DNA from: an uncultured Macromonas sp.
GTDB taxonomy: Bacteria; Pseudomonadota; Gammaproteobacteria; Burkholderiales; Burkholderiaceae
Direction of reading: 5' to 3'
DNA length: 16,407 nt
NCBI GenBank assembly: GCA_946481585.1
Contig: CAMLOF010000036.1
Coordinates: 1-16,407, forward strand
Position 1 is the first letter of the stretch. Every line of letters starts with the position of its first letter. The position numbers and the translations under genes are program-made. Shown piece by piece: positions 7,450 to 13,740 of this stretch. The notes below the pieces were generated by a model. That model had not been told where the DNA came from. It ran no database searches and saw nothing but the letters and a program-made list of their open reading frames with translations.

Positions 7450-7644
7450 ATGATCCGCTGGATGATCGTCATCTTCCTGGCGTTGCTGCTGATCAGCTGG
7501 TTCACGCCGCTGTTGCAGAAGTTGGGGTTCGGTCGCCTGCCTGGGGACTTTCGTTTTCGGGCGTTTGGGCGGGAGTGGTTTCTGCCGGTCACCACCACCA
7601 TTCTTTTGAGCTTCGTGGCCAGCCTCATCAGCCACCTGATCTGA
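7450..7644 (+). CDS. DUF2905 small membrane protein
   Basis: This 64-residue protein has two hydrophobic segments (about residues 4-19 and 43-62) separated by the conserved-looking LGFGRLPGDFRF stretch, followed by a REWFLPVTTT segment. This is the length and pattern of DUF2905, a family of small inner-membrane proteins of unknown function. The ATG at 7450 follows a GAGGCGG Shine-Dalgarno and begins 10 bases after the methyltransferase stop, so the two are probably co-transcribed. A longer in-frame reading from 7381 would run back into the methyltransferase coding sequence and is not preferred. Confidence 0.85.
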   Translation: MIRWMIVIFLALLLISWFTPLLQKLGFGRLPGDFRFRAFGREWFLPVTTTILLSFVASLISHLI

Positions 7645-7706
7645 CCTGCTGGCGACGTCTGGAGCTTGTGGTACCAGGCGGGGTATCTTGAAAACAGGAC
7701 CGGCAG

Positions 7707-7720
7707 CGCCACATGTGGCG
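7707..7720. promoter_or_regulatory. Perfect 14-base palindrome upstream of trxC
   Basis: CGCCACATGTGGCG is its own reverse complement over 14 bases and ends 37 bases before the trxC start codon, inside the 113-base gap after the DUF2905 gene. It could be an operator for a dimeric regulator or a short mRNA hairpin; it lacks the T-run of a terminator. It does not look like the OxyR site that controls trxC in E. coli. The function is not known. Confidence 0.4.
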
Positions 7721-7757
7721 TATTCGCCTGCCTTTCAACGCCACAGTTTGCCCCGCC

Positions 7758-8201
7758 ATGGAACCCTTGCACGTCGTCTGTCCTCATTGCCACACCACCA
7801 ATCGCATCTCGCCTGCGCACCTGGGTAACGCGCCAGATTGCGGCAAGTGCCACCGGCCCCTGTTCACCGGGCGCCCCGTGGCGTTGGACGAAGCCTCGTT
7901 CGAGCGCCATGTGTCGCGCAGCGATTTGCCGGTGTTGGTGGACTTCTGGGCGCCATGGTGTGGCCCGTGCCGGATGATGGCTCCCGCTTTTGAAGCTGCA
8001 GCCGGGCAGCTGGAGCCGCAGGTGCGTTTGGCCAAGGTCAACACCGAGGAGGTGCAGCAACTGGCCGCGCGCTTCAACATCCGCAGCATTCCCACGCTGG
8101 CGCTGTTCTACCGTGGCCGCGAACTCGCTCGCCAGCCCGGGGCGATGGGGCAGGCCGACATAGTCCGCTGGGTGCGTTCAGCCCTGGCTGGCGCCCATTG
8201 A
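7758..8201 (+). CDS. trxC: Thioredoxin 2 with N-terminal zinc finger
   Basis: TrxC is a cytoplasmic thiol-disulfide reductase that is kept reduced by thioredoxin reductase and helps in oxidative stress. The 147-residue protein begins with a zinc-binding region made of CPHC (Cys8, Cys11) and CGKC (Cys28, Cys31), which distinguishes Trx2 from TrxA. The thioredoxin domain follows, with VDFWAPWCGPC (active-site CGPC at 68-71) and the cis-proline loop SIPTL. The ATG at 7758 gives the normal family N-terminus; the frame is open further upstream, but that would add residues foreign to TrxC. The last 24 bases overlap the 3' end of the convergent cca gene. A 14-base palindrome lies 37 bases before the start. 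Confidence 0.94.
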   Translation: MEPLHVVCPHCHTTNRISPAHLGNAPDCGKCHRPLFTGRPVALDEASFERHVSRSDLPVLVDFWAPWCGPCRMMAPAFEAAAGQLEPQVRLAKVNTEEVQQLAARFNIRSIPTLALFYRGRELARQPGAMGQADIVRWVRSALAGAH

Positions 8202-9518
8202 CCTTGAGTCGAACGCGTTGAGCGCACGCTCAACGGCAGCGGTGCGCGCTGTCGCAATGGCCTGAGCGATGTGCGGGCCAGCCTTGCTCGCGTCTGCTGC
8301 GTGTGCCATGACCTGAGCGGCAATGGGGGCCGTTTCCACGGCCAGCGCGGCGTCAAGTGCAGCGCACAGGCGGGCTGATTGAGGGTAGGCGTCATCCTCG
8401 TGGCCCAGGCGGCCACGTGCGTCACATTCGCAGGCCAGCAGAACGTCGCGGAACCGCTCGGGGCGGCGCAGTGCGTCGCAACGGTCCAGCAGGCGCCAGA
8501 TGGCTTCGGCGCCAAATGCCAGGCTCTGGTGGAGGTGGCCGTGCTCCCGCGCCACAACCTCCGCCAGTTCTTTGCATTCCCTGGGCACGCGCCAGCGTTC
8601 GCACACAGCCTTCAGCAGCTTGACGCTGCGCCCTTCGTGGCCGATGTGGCGTGGCAGCACGTCGGCAGGCGTGGTGCCCTTGCCTAGGTCGTGGCACAGG
8701 CAGGCAAAACGCACCGGCAGTGGGGCGTTCAGTTGCGCGCTCATGTCCAGCACCATAGCCAGGTGCACGCCCGTGTCGATCTCGGGGTGGTATTCAGCCC
8801 GTTGTGGCACACCCCACAGGCGGTCAACCTCTGGCAGCAGTACCTTCAAGGCACTGCAGTCGCGCAGTACCTCCAGCATGCGCGACGGGCGTTGCTCCAT
8901 CAGCCCCCTCGACAACTCCTGCCACACACGTTCTGCCACCAGGTGATCTACCTCACCGTTATCGACCATGTGGCGCATCAATGCCTGGGTTTCGGGGGCG
9001 ACGGTGAAATCGGGCCAGCGCGCCGCGAAGCGCGCCATGCGCAGGATGCGTACCGGGTCTTCGTGGAAGGCATGCGTCACATGTCTGAGCACCTTCGCTT
9101 CCAGGTCGCGCAGTCCGCCGTACGGGTCGATGAGCGCAGGGCTGTGGGGGTCGAAGCGGCCATCGGCATCCAGTTCTGCCACAGGCAGCGCCATGGCGTT
9201 CACCGTCAGGTCGCGCCGGGCGAGGTCTTGCTCGATGGTGACATCGGGTGCCGCCTGGAACTCGAACCCGTGGTAGCCGCGCGCCGTCTTGCGTTCGGTG
9301 CGCGCCAGTGCGTATTCCTCGCGCGTCTCGGGGTGCAGAAAGACCGGAAAGTCCCGCCCGACGGGCAGGAAGCCTTTGGCCACCATGATTTCGGGCGTGG
9401 CACCTACGACGACCCAGTCGCGGTCGGCGTGCGGCGTGCCGTCAGGCAGGCGGTGCGTGGTGTGGAAACGGCCGAGCAGACCGTCGCGAACGGCACCGCC
9501 TACCAGGTAGATGTCCAT
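8178..9518 (-). CDS. cca: Multifunctional CCA protein: tRNA nucleotidyltransferase with HD phosphohydrolase domain
   Basis: This enzyme adds or repairs the 3' CCA end of tRNAs using CTP and ATP. The 446-residue protein closely follows the E. coli Cca pattern: LVGGAVRD at 5-12, catalytic DRD at 32-34 in DRDWVVVG, EEYALARTERK, RRDLTVNAMA at 101-110, EDPVRILRMARFAARW at 153-168, and an HD domain with HPEIDTG and CHDLGKG (His276, Asp277). Between GLLG and the DRD there are about 15 residues (RFHTTHRLPDGTPHA), where I recall only about four in E. coli. It is transcribed after the repressor and GST genes, starting 18 bases after the GST stop, and its 3' end overlaps that of trxC by 24 bases. Confidence 0.95.
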   Translation of the reverse strand: MDIYLVGGAVRDGLLGRFHTTHRLPDGTPHADRDWVVVGATPEIMVAKGFLPVGRDFPVFLHPETREEYALARTERKTARGYHGFEFQAAPDVTIEQDLARRDLTVNAMALPVAELDADGRFDPHSPALIDPYGGLRDLEAKVLRHVTHAFHEDPVRILRMARFAARWPDFTVAPETQALMRHMVDNGEVDHLVAERVWQELSRGLMEQRPSRMLEVLRDCSALKVLLPEVDRLWGVPQRAEYHPEIDTGVHLAMVLDMSAQLNAPLPVRFACLCHDLGKGTTPADVLPRHIGHEGRSVKLLKAVCERWRVPRECKELAEVVAREHGHLHQSLAFGAEAIWRLLDRCDALRRPERFRDVLLACECDARGRLGHEDDAYPQSARLCAALDAALAVETAPIAAQVMAHAADASKAGPHIAQAIATARTAAVERALNAFDSRSMGASQG

Positions 9519-9536
9519 GTGTTGTGGCAGGCGGGT

Positions 9537-10235
9537 TCAGCGGCGCAGCCGGTAGGGTTCCTCGAAGTCCAGGAAGTCCTGTTCGGCCAGGGCGTCTTGA
9601 ACCCAGGCGTGTACCCCCGGCAGGGCACGCACTCTTTCGACGTACGCTGCCACGGTAGGCGAGACTGGCAGCGCGTAACTGTGCAGACGCATGCACACCG
9701 GGGCATAGTAGGCGTCTGCAATACTGAATTCGCCGAACAGCATGGGGCCGCCGTGCTGTGCGAGCAAGCCCTCCCACATGCGGGTGAGGCGGGCAACGTC
9801 GGCGCGAACGGCGGCGTTGTCGCGCCAGATGAGCGCGCCGGTGTCGGGCAGATGTGCCTCGATGTTCATGGGGCAGGCGCTGCGCAGCGCGCCGAAGCCG
9901 CTGTGCATTTCGGCGCAGACGCTGCGGGCTGTGGCCCGAGCGGCGGCTTGCGTTGGCCACAGTGCCTTTTGCGGGAACCGCTCGGCCAGGTATTCGGCAA
10001 TGGCCAGGGTGTCCCAGACGGCGACAGGCCCGCCCTCGGCAGCTTCGTCTACCAGCACCGGCACTTTGCCCGTGGGGCTGACGCCGCCCAGGGCCTGCTT
10101 GAATTTGGAATCCGCGTTGAACGAATCAAAGCGGACCATGACTTCCTGAAAGTCAATGCCAGCCTGCCGCATCAGCACCCAGGGGCGCATGGACCAGGAA
10201 GAGTAGTTCTTGTTGCCGATGTAGAGGCGCAGCAT
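9537..10235 (-). CDS. Glutathione S-transferase family protein
   Basis: The 232-residue cytoplasmic protein has a thioredoxin-like N-terminal domain starting LYIGNKNYSSWSMRPW, with Ser12/Ser13 as candidate catalytic serines. GKVPVLVD supplies the cis-proline loop and WDTLAIAEYLAERFP fits the glutathione-contacting motif. An all-helical C-terminal domain with FSIADAYYAPVCMR follows. The family conjugates or isomerises small molecules with glutathione; the substrate cannot be assigned. A Shine-Dalgarno (AGGAAAA) lies about 7 bases before the ATG. It starts 14 bases after the stop of the CsoR/FrmR-family repressor and ends 18 bases before cca, so all three are probably one transcript, which may place the GST under the repressor's control. 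Confidence 0.88.
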   Translation of the reverse strand: MLRLYIGNKNYSSWSMRPWVLMRQAGIDFQEVMVRFDSFNADSKFKQALGGVSPTGKVPVLVDEAAEGGPVAVWDTLAIAEYLAERFPQKALWPTQAAARATARSVCAEMHSGFGALRSACPMNIEAHLPDTGALIWRDNAAVRADVARLTRMWEGLLAQHGGPMLFGEFSIADAYYAPVCMRLHSYALPVSPTVAAYVERVRALPGVHAWVQDALAEQDFLDFEEPYRLRR

Positions 10236-10249
10236 GAAGGTTTTCCTGT

Positions 10250-10564
10250 TTAGGCGTACTTTTCGAGGATGCGGGTGGAGCGTTCGACGTCGGCCTCGGC
10301 CTCGGTGCCGGTAACGGCTTCCATCACAGTGCAGGCCATCATCCGGTAGAAGGCCTTGTCCATGGCCTTGCGGGCTGCGGACATCTGCTGAGCAACGTCC
10401 TCGCAGGGGCGGCCGCCCTCAACCATCTCTACCAGGGCGCGAACCTGGCCTTCAATGCGCCGCAGGCGATTGACGATATCGCGCTGGTGCTCGGAGCGGT
10501 AGGACGCTGCCGCGGTAGGGGCAGTCTTGGCGCTGCGCGAGGTGGCTTTTGGGGTAGTGGCCAT
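10250..10564 (-). CDS. CsoR/FrmR/RcnR-family (DUF156) transcriptional repressor with atypical sensor site
   Basis: The 104-residue protein has a basic, Ala/Thr-rich tail of about 20 residues and then the all-helical DUF156 fold, recognised by VNRLRRIEGQVRALVEMVEGGRPCEDVAQQ (residues 31-60) followed by MSAARKAMDKA. These tetrameric repressors sense Cu(I), Ni/Co, formaldehyde or persulfide. An ungapped alignment by eye puts Cys54 at the conserved first cysteine. The usual His 25 residues later is Thr79, and the Cys of copper sensors at +29 is Ala83, while Cys78 sits at +24. The inducer is therefore unclear; thiol or persulfide sensing through Cys54/Cys78 is one possibility. The ATG at 10564 follows a GAGAG Shine-Dalgarno; a longer frame to 10633 is less likely. 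A CsoR-type operator lies about 105 bases upstream. Confidence 0.88.
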   Translation of the reverse strand: MATTPKATSRSAKTAPTAAASYRSEHQRDIVNRLRRIEGQVRALVEMVEGGRPCEDVAQQMSAARKAMDKAFYRMMACTVMEAVTGTEAEADVERSTRILEKYA

Positions 10565-10633
10565 GGTGTGTCTCTCGAGATTCGGAAAAGGAAATACGGG
10601 CAAGTGTGCCAAAAATTCCAGGAGATCGGGCAC

Positions 10634-10649
10634 TTGACCCTTCAGTCAA
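10634..10649. repeat. Short inverted repeat TTGAC-N6-GTCAA
   Basis: Five-base arms separated by CCTTCA lie in the leader of the repressor gene, about 70 bases before its start codon. It may be a second protein-binding site or may be chance; five-base arms are weak evidence. Confidence 0.25.
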
Positions 10650-10663
10650 TCCCTGTTTGTTTC

Positions 10664-10692
10664 TTGATAAACCCTACCCCCTAGGGTAAATG
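10664..10692 (+). promoter_or_regulatory. Candidate promoter for the DUF302-FadL genes
   Basis: TTGATA (10664-10669) matches the -35 consensus in five of six positions and is followed, after 17 bases, by TAAATG (10687-10692), a weak -10. The operator-like inverted repeat fills the spacer, as expected for a repressor that blocks polymerase. The transcript would have a leader of about 90 bases before the DUF302 start. An opposite-strand TTGGCA (complement of 10691-10696) might serve the repressor gene, but its spacing to any -10 is poor. Confidence 0.4.
10671..10688. promoter_or_regulatory. CsoR-type operator between the divergent repressor and DUF302 genes
   Basis: The sequence ACCCTACCCCCTAGGGTA contains a perfect six-base inverted repeat ACCCTA/TAGGGT around CCCCC. 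Read another way, it is TACCC-N4-GGGTA. C-tract/G-tract palindromes with flanking T/A of this sort are the known operator style of CsoR and CstR regulators, so it probably binds the neighbouring repressor. It sits in the 226-base gap between the repressor start (10564) and the lipoprotein start (10791). Apart from this site, the candidate promoter and a short inverted repeat, I see nothing else in that gap. Confidence 0.6.
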
Positions 10693-10790
10693 CCAATGCT
10701 TGATTTTTGACCTCTCCGATATCGTGCAGGCACGTTGGGCTTGAGATTTGTCAAGCCGACGCACTCCCAACTGCGAAAGAGGTGCAAACG

Positions 10791-11366
10791 ATGCGCGTAT
10801 GGAAACGAAGTGCTGTCGTGATGGTTCTGTCGGTCGCTGCCCTGGCAACCAGTGGTTGCGGCACGTTGTCCACCATTGGCAAGCTGGAAGACGGAGCTGC
10901 GGGCGAGGCGGGCCGCATGTGGGACCGCTGGATCGAGGGTGAGGGTGACATTGCCGTGGCGACCACATGGTCGCGCAAGGTCAAGGACGGGATGACCGTG
11001 GCTCAGGTGGAGGAAATCATCCGCATGGTGGCGGTGGAGCACAACATCCGCGACGTGGGAACGCTGCCGCTGTCCAAGGAGTTGGAGGCGCGATCTGGCA
11101 AGAAGGAGCCAGTGCTGACGATCTACCAGTTCTGTAGCCCGACGATTGCCCGCCACATGGCGGACTTCAGCCCGGCCATGTCGGCTTACATGCCTTGCCG
11201 AGTTTCCATGGTTGAGCAGCCGGATGGGTTGTGGCTCTACACATTGAACATGGACATGATGGTCAAGATGGGGCGCAAGCTGCCATCCCCCTTGAAGGAG
11301 GAGGCCTGGAGCGTGCGCGAGGCCATGTACCAGATCATTGACCGGGCTGCCAAGGGCGAGTTCTGA
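10791..11366 (+). CDS. DUF302 domain lipoprotein
   Basis: The 191-residue protein starts MRVWKRS, followed by a hydrophobic segment and a lipobox-like ATSGC with Cys23 and Gly at +2, which predicts an outer-membrane-anchored lipoprotein. The -3 residue is Thr, so the box is slightly weak. The C-terminal part (about residues 105-185) matches my memory of DUF302, a family of unknown function: VLTIYQFCSPTIARHM, MPCRVSMVE, LWLYTLNMDMMVKMGRKLP and a final helix. Cys115, Cys136 and the Met-rich NMDMMVKM could bind metal or thiols, though the Met cluster may simply be a family feature. The ATG at 10791 has an AGAGGTG Shine-Dalgarno. It lies divergent from the CsoR-like repressor, with the operator between, and 76 bases before the FadL-family gene. 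Confidence 0.82.
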   Translation: MRVWKRSAVVMVLSVAALATSGCGTLSTIGKLEDGAAGEAGRMWDRWIEGEGDIAVATTWSRKVKDGMTVAQVEEIIRMVAVEHNIRDVGTLPLSKELEARSGKKEPVLTIYQFCSPTIARHMADFSPAMSAYMPCRVSMVEQPDGLWLYTLNMDMMVKMGRKLPSPLKEEAWSVREAMYQIIDRAAKGEF

Positions 11367-11442
11367 GCCTTGACGCCGAGGGCGCCTGGAGAGGGACGCC
11401 CGAATGTCCACACATGAACTAGAGAGACGAGGAGACAAAAGG

Positions 11443-12702
11443 ATGAAGCAAAAGACAACCTGGAAGCGGTTGGGCATGGCTCTGACCGTGCTGGGTGCAG
11501 CCCAGGCCGCCCATGCAACCAACGGCTATTTCCCGCACGGTTTTGGCCTGAAGGCCAAGGGTATGGGGGGCACCGCTGCCGCCCTGGCGCAAGACGGCTT
11601 TGCCGGGGTGAACAACCCGGCCGCCGCCATGTTTGCGGGGAACCGTTGGGACGTGGGCGCAGAGATATTCACCCCGAAGCGGGACGCACAACTGGTGGGG
11701 GCAACCCCGTTGGTGGAAAGCGGCCGCGATACCTTCCTTATCCCGGAGTTTGGTTACAACGTGAAGTTGTCTGAGCAGTTGGCGGTGGGGTTGACGGTGT
11801 ACGGCAACGGCGGGATGAACACCTCCTACGCCCCCTTTCCGAACAACATGAACATGCTGGGTGGAACGGGCAAGCTGGGTGTGGACCTGATGCAGTTGAT
11901 CGTGGCCCCAACCGTTGCCTACCAGTTCACGCCGGGGCACTCGATTGGTGTGTCGCCACTGTTGGTGTTGCAGCGCTTCGAGGCATATGGGCTGCAGGGG
12001 TTTTCGACGATGTCGTCAGCGCCCGGCAACCTGACCAACCGGGGCAAGGACACGAGCACCGGCATTGGTGTGCGCCTGGGTTACATGGGGCGGCTGAATG
12101 ATGTGGTGACCTTGGGCGCTTCGTACTCGCCCAAGATCGGCATGAGCCGGTTCGACAAGTACTCGGGTCTGTTTGCGGGCGGCGGGGACTTCGATATCCC
12201 GGAGAACTACAACGTGGGCGTAGCCCTGCAGGTGACACCGGACGTGCAACTGGCCATGGACTGGCAGCGCATCAACTACAGCAAGGTGCCATCCATCGGC
12301 AACGCGAGCCTGCCGCCGTTGATGGCCATGCAGCCGCTGGGTGCTTCTGCCGGATCCGGCTTCGGATGGCAGAACATCAACATCGTGAAGGTGGGCGTGC
12401 AGTGGCGCCTGAACGAAAAGTGGACCCTGCGGGCGGGTTACAACCACGGCGACAACCCGGTGACATCGGCTGACGCAATGTTCAACATCCTGGCGCCGGG
12501 TGTGGTGCGCACGCACATTACCTTTGGAGGAACCTATTCTCCTGACAAGAACGCAGAATGGACCTTTGCAGCGTGGCATGGCAGACGCGAGAATGTTGTC
12601 GGCCCCAGCGTGGACTTCAGCACCATGGCTGTGAACCCCACAGGGGCTCGCACAGGCATGAGCCAGAACGGCTTCGGGTTGCAGTACAGCCGCAAGTTCT
12701 GA
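11443..12702 (+). CDS. FadL/OmpP1 (TodX)-family outer-membrane transport protein
   Basis: The 419-residue protein has a signal peptide of 25 residues (cut after AHA) and a mature N-terminus TNGYFPHGFGLKAKGMGGTAAALAQD, followed by NNPAAA at about 57-62, the characteristic hatch region of FadL-type channels. The rest alternates polar and aromatic residues as expected for a 14-stranded barrel, and ends in the C-terminal Phe needed for outer-membrane insertion (QYSRKF). Family members take up long-chain fatty acids, aromatic hydrocarbons or other hydrophobic compounds; the substrate here is unknown. The ATG at 11443 has a GAGGAG Shine-Dalgarno; an in-frame ATG at 11404 gives an unlikely hydrophilic leader. 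It is downstream of the DUF302 lipoprotein on the same strand and is closed by a terminator at 12725. Confidence 0.92.
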   Translation: MKQKTTWKRLGMALTVLGAAQAAHATNGYFPHGFGLKAKGMGGTAAALAQDGFAGVNNPAAAMFAGNRWDVGAEIFTPKRDAQLVGATPLVESGRDTFLIPEFGYNVKLSEQLAVGLTVYGNGGMNTSYAPFPNNMNMLGGTGKLGVDLMQLIVAPTVAYQFTPGHSIGVSPLLVLQRFEAYGLQGFSTMSSAPGNLTNRGKDTSTGIGVRLGYMGRLNDVVTLGASYSPKIGMSRFDKYSGLFAGGGDFDIPENYNVGVALQVTPDVQLAMDWQRINYSKVPSIGNASLPPLMAMQPLGASAGSGFGWQNINIVKVGVQWRLNEKWTLRAGYNHGDNPVTSADAMFNILAPGVVRTHITFGGTYSPDKNAEWTFAAWHGRRENVVGPSVDFSTMAVNPTGARTGMSQNGFGLQYSRKF

Positions 12703-12724
12703 CGCCCACTGGTTTCCGTGCGTC

Positions 12725-12759
12725 AACCCCGGTGTACCCTGCGTGCACCGGGGTTTTTT
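12725..12759 (+). terminator. Intrinsic terminator after the FadL-family gene
   Basis: AACCCCGGTG and CACCGGGGTT form a perfect ten-base-pair stem with an 11-base loop, running straight into TTTTTT. It begins 23 bases after the FadL-family stop and separates that gene from the convergent NDUFA9-type gene. The minus-strand reading has no T-run after the stem, so it should act mainly on plus-strand transcripts. Confidence 0.9.
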
Positions 12760-12762
12760 CCA

Positions 12763-13710
12763 TCAGGACGCGCGGCCTGCGCGCTCACGCACGTGCAGCA
12801 AAGGGTCGGCCTGGCCAGCCAGGTCGAGGTAGCGGGCCGCCGTGGCTTCGAGCGCCGTGGGTTGGATGCCCAGTTCGGTGAATGAGGGTGCGTTGCCGGA
12901 AGCCACGTTGTCCACCTCCATGGAGCGCAGGTTGTCGGTGCTCATCAGCGGCTCGCCAGGCAGGCATTCCATGAACAGCGCCTGGAAGTAGGCGACCGCG
13001 CGTGGCAGACCGATGACTGGGCGCGGGTTGCCGCTGAGACGACCCGCCATGCGCACGATATCGGCAAGGGTCAGCACTTCGGGGCCCACGCATTCGTAGG
13101 TTTGGCCGATAGTCTGCGGTTGCTGCAGGCAAAGCACAACGGCCTGTGCCACGTCACCCACCCACACCGGCTGGAAGCGGGTGTCGGCACCCGCCAGCGG
13201 CACGATGGGCAGAAGCTGCTGAAGCCGCGCGAAGAGGTTGAGGAACTTGTCTTCTGCGCCGAAGATGACGCTGGGCCGCAGCACGGTGAGATCCAGGCCC
13301 GCTTCGCGCAGCGCAGCTTCACCGCGAGCCTTGCTGGCCTGGTAAAGCGAAGGTCCTTCCAGGTTGGCACCCAGGGCGCTCACATGCACGAGGCGACGCA
13401 CGCCGCTGGCTTGCATGGCACGCGCAATCGTCTGCGGTAGCGCAACATGGACCTCTTCGAACCGCCGGGCGCTGCCATGCAACACGGCGATGAGATTGAC
13501 CACCGCGTCGTGTCCGGGAAGCAGCGCGCGCAGGGCGGCCTCGTCGTGCGGGTTGCACTCAATGACGTCCACCATCGGCAGGGTCTGGACGGCCTGGGCG
13601 TTGCTGAAGCGGCGCGTGGCGACGGTGACGCGAACGCCTTGGCGGGTGAGTTGCTCGCAGACGTGGCGGCCGACAAAGCCGGTGCCACCCAGAAGAAGAA
13701 CCTTTTTCAT
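12763..13710 (-). CDS. NAD(P)-binding protein, complex I NDUFA9-subunit-like (atypical/extended SDR)
   Basis: The 315-residue protein has an N-terminal Rossmann motif GGTGFVG at 8-14, AVVNLIAVLHGS at about 69-80, RRLVHVSALGA, and Tyr123-Lys127 in LYQASKARGEA, followed by VLRPSVIFGAEDKFLN. This is the pattern of the complex I NDUFA9 subunit-like family, which is related to the quinone-reductase-like atypical SDRs. In bacteria these are stand-alone proteins of uncertain role, possibly a nucleotide-binding accessory protein. It starts 30 bases after the slt stop with no visible Shine-Dalgarno, so it may be read from the slt transcript. The family is likely; the function is not established. Confidence 0.86.
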   Translation of the reverse strand: MKKVLLLGGTGFVGRHVCEQLTRQGVRVTVATRRFSNAQAVQTLPMVDVIECNPHDEAALRALLPGHDAVVNLIAVLHGSARRFEEVHVALPQTIARAMQASGVRRLVHVSALGANLEGPSLYQASKARGEAALREAGLDLTVLRPSVIFGAEDKFLNLFARLQQLLPIVPLAGADTRFQPVWVGDVAQAVVLCLQQPQTIGQTYECVGPEVLTLADIVRMAGRLSGNPRPVIGLPRAVAYFQALFMECLPGEPLMSTDNLRSMEVDNVASGNAPSFTELGIQPTALEATAARYLDLAGQADPLLHVRERAGRAS

Positions 13711-13740
13711 GGGTACGGTGAGGTTGGTGAAGGAAAGGGG

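Noticed and set aside
7645..7757. Sigma-70 promoter for trxC using TTGAAA at 7688-7693
   Set aside because: No -10-like hexamer occurs at 15-19 bases; the nearest candidate, TATTCG, is 27 bases away.
6573..8060. 495-codon minus-strand open frame opposite the methyltransferase, DUF2905 and trxC genes
   Set aside because: It spans three good genes on the other strand and its translation has no recognisable motif; it is an artefact of high GC.
8691..10253. 520-codon plus-strand open frame opposite cca and the GST
   Set aside because: It is antisense to two well-identified genes, has a low-complexity His/Gln/Val/Ala-rich translation typical of high-GC shadow frames, and shows no domain I recognise.
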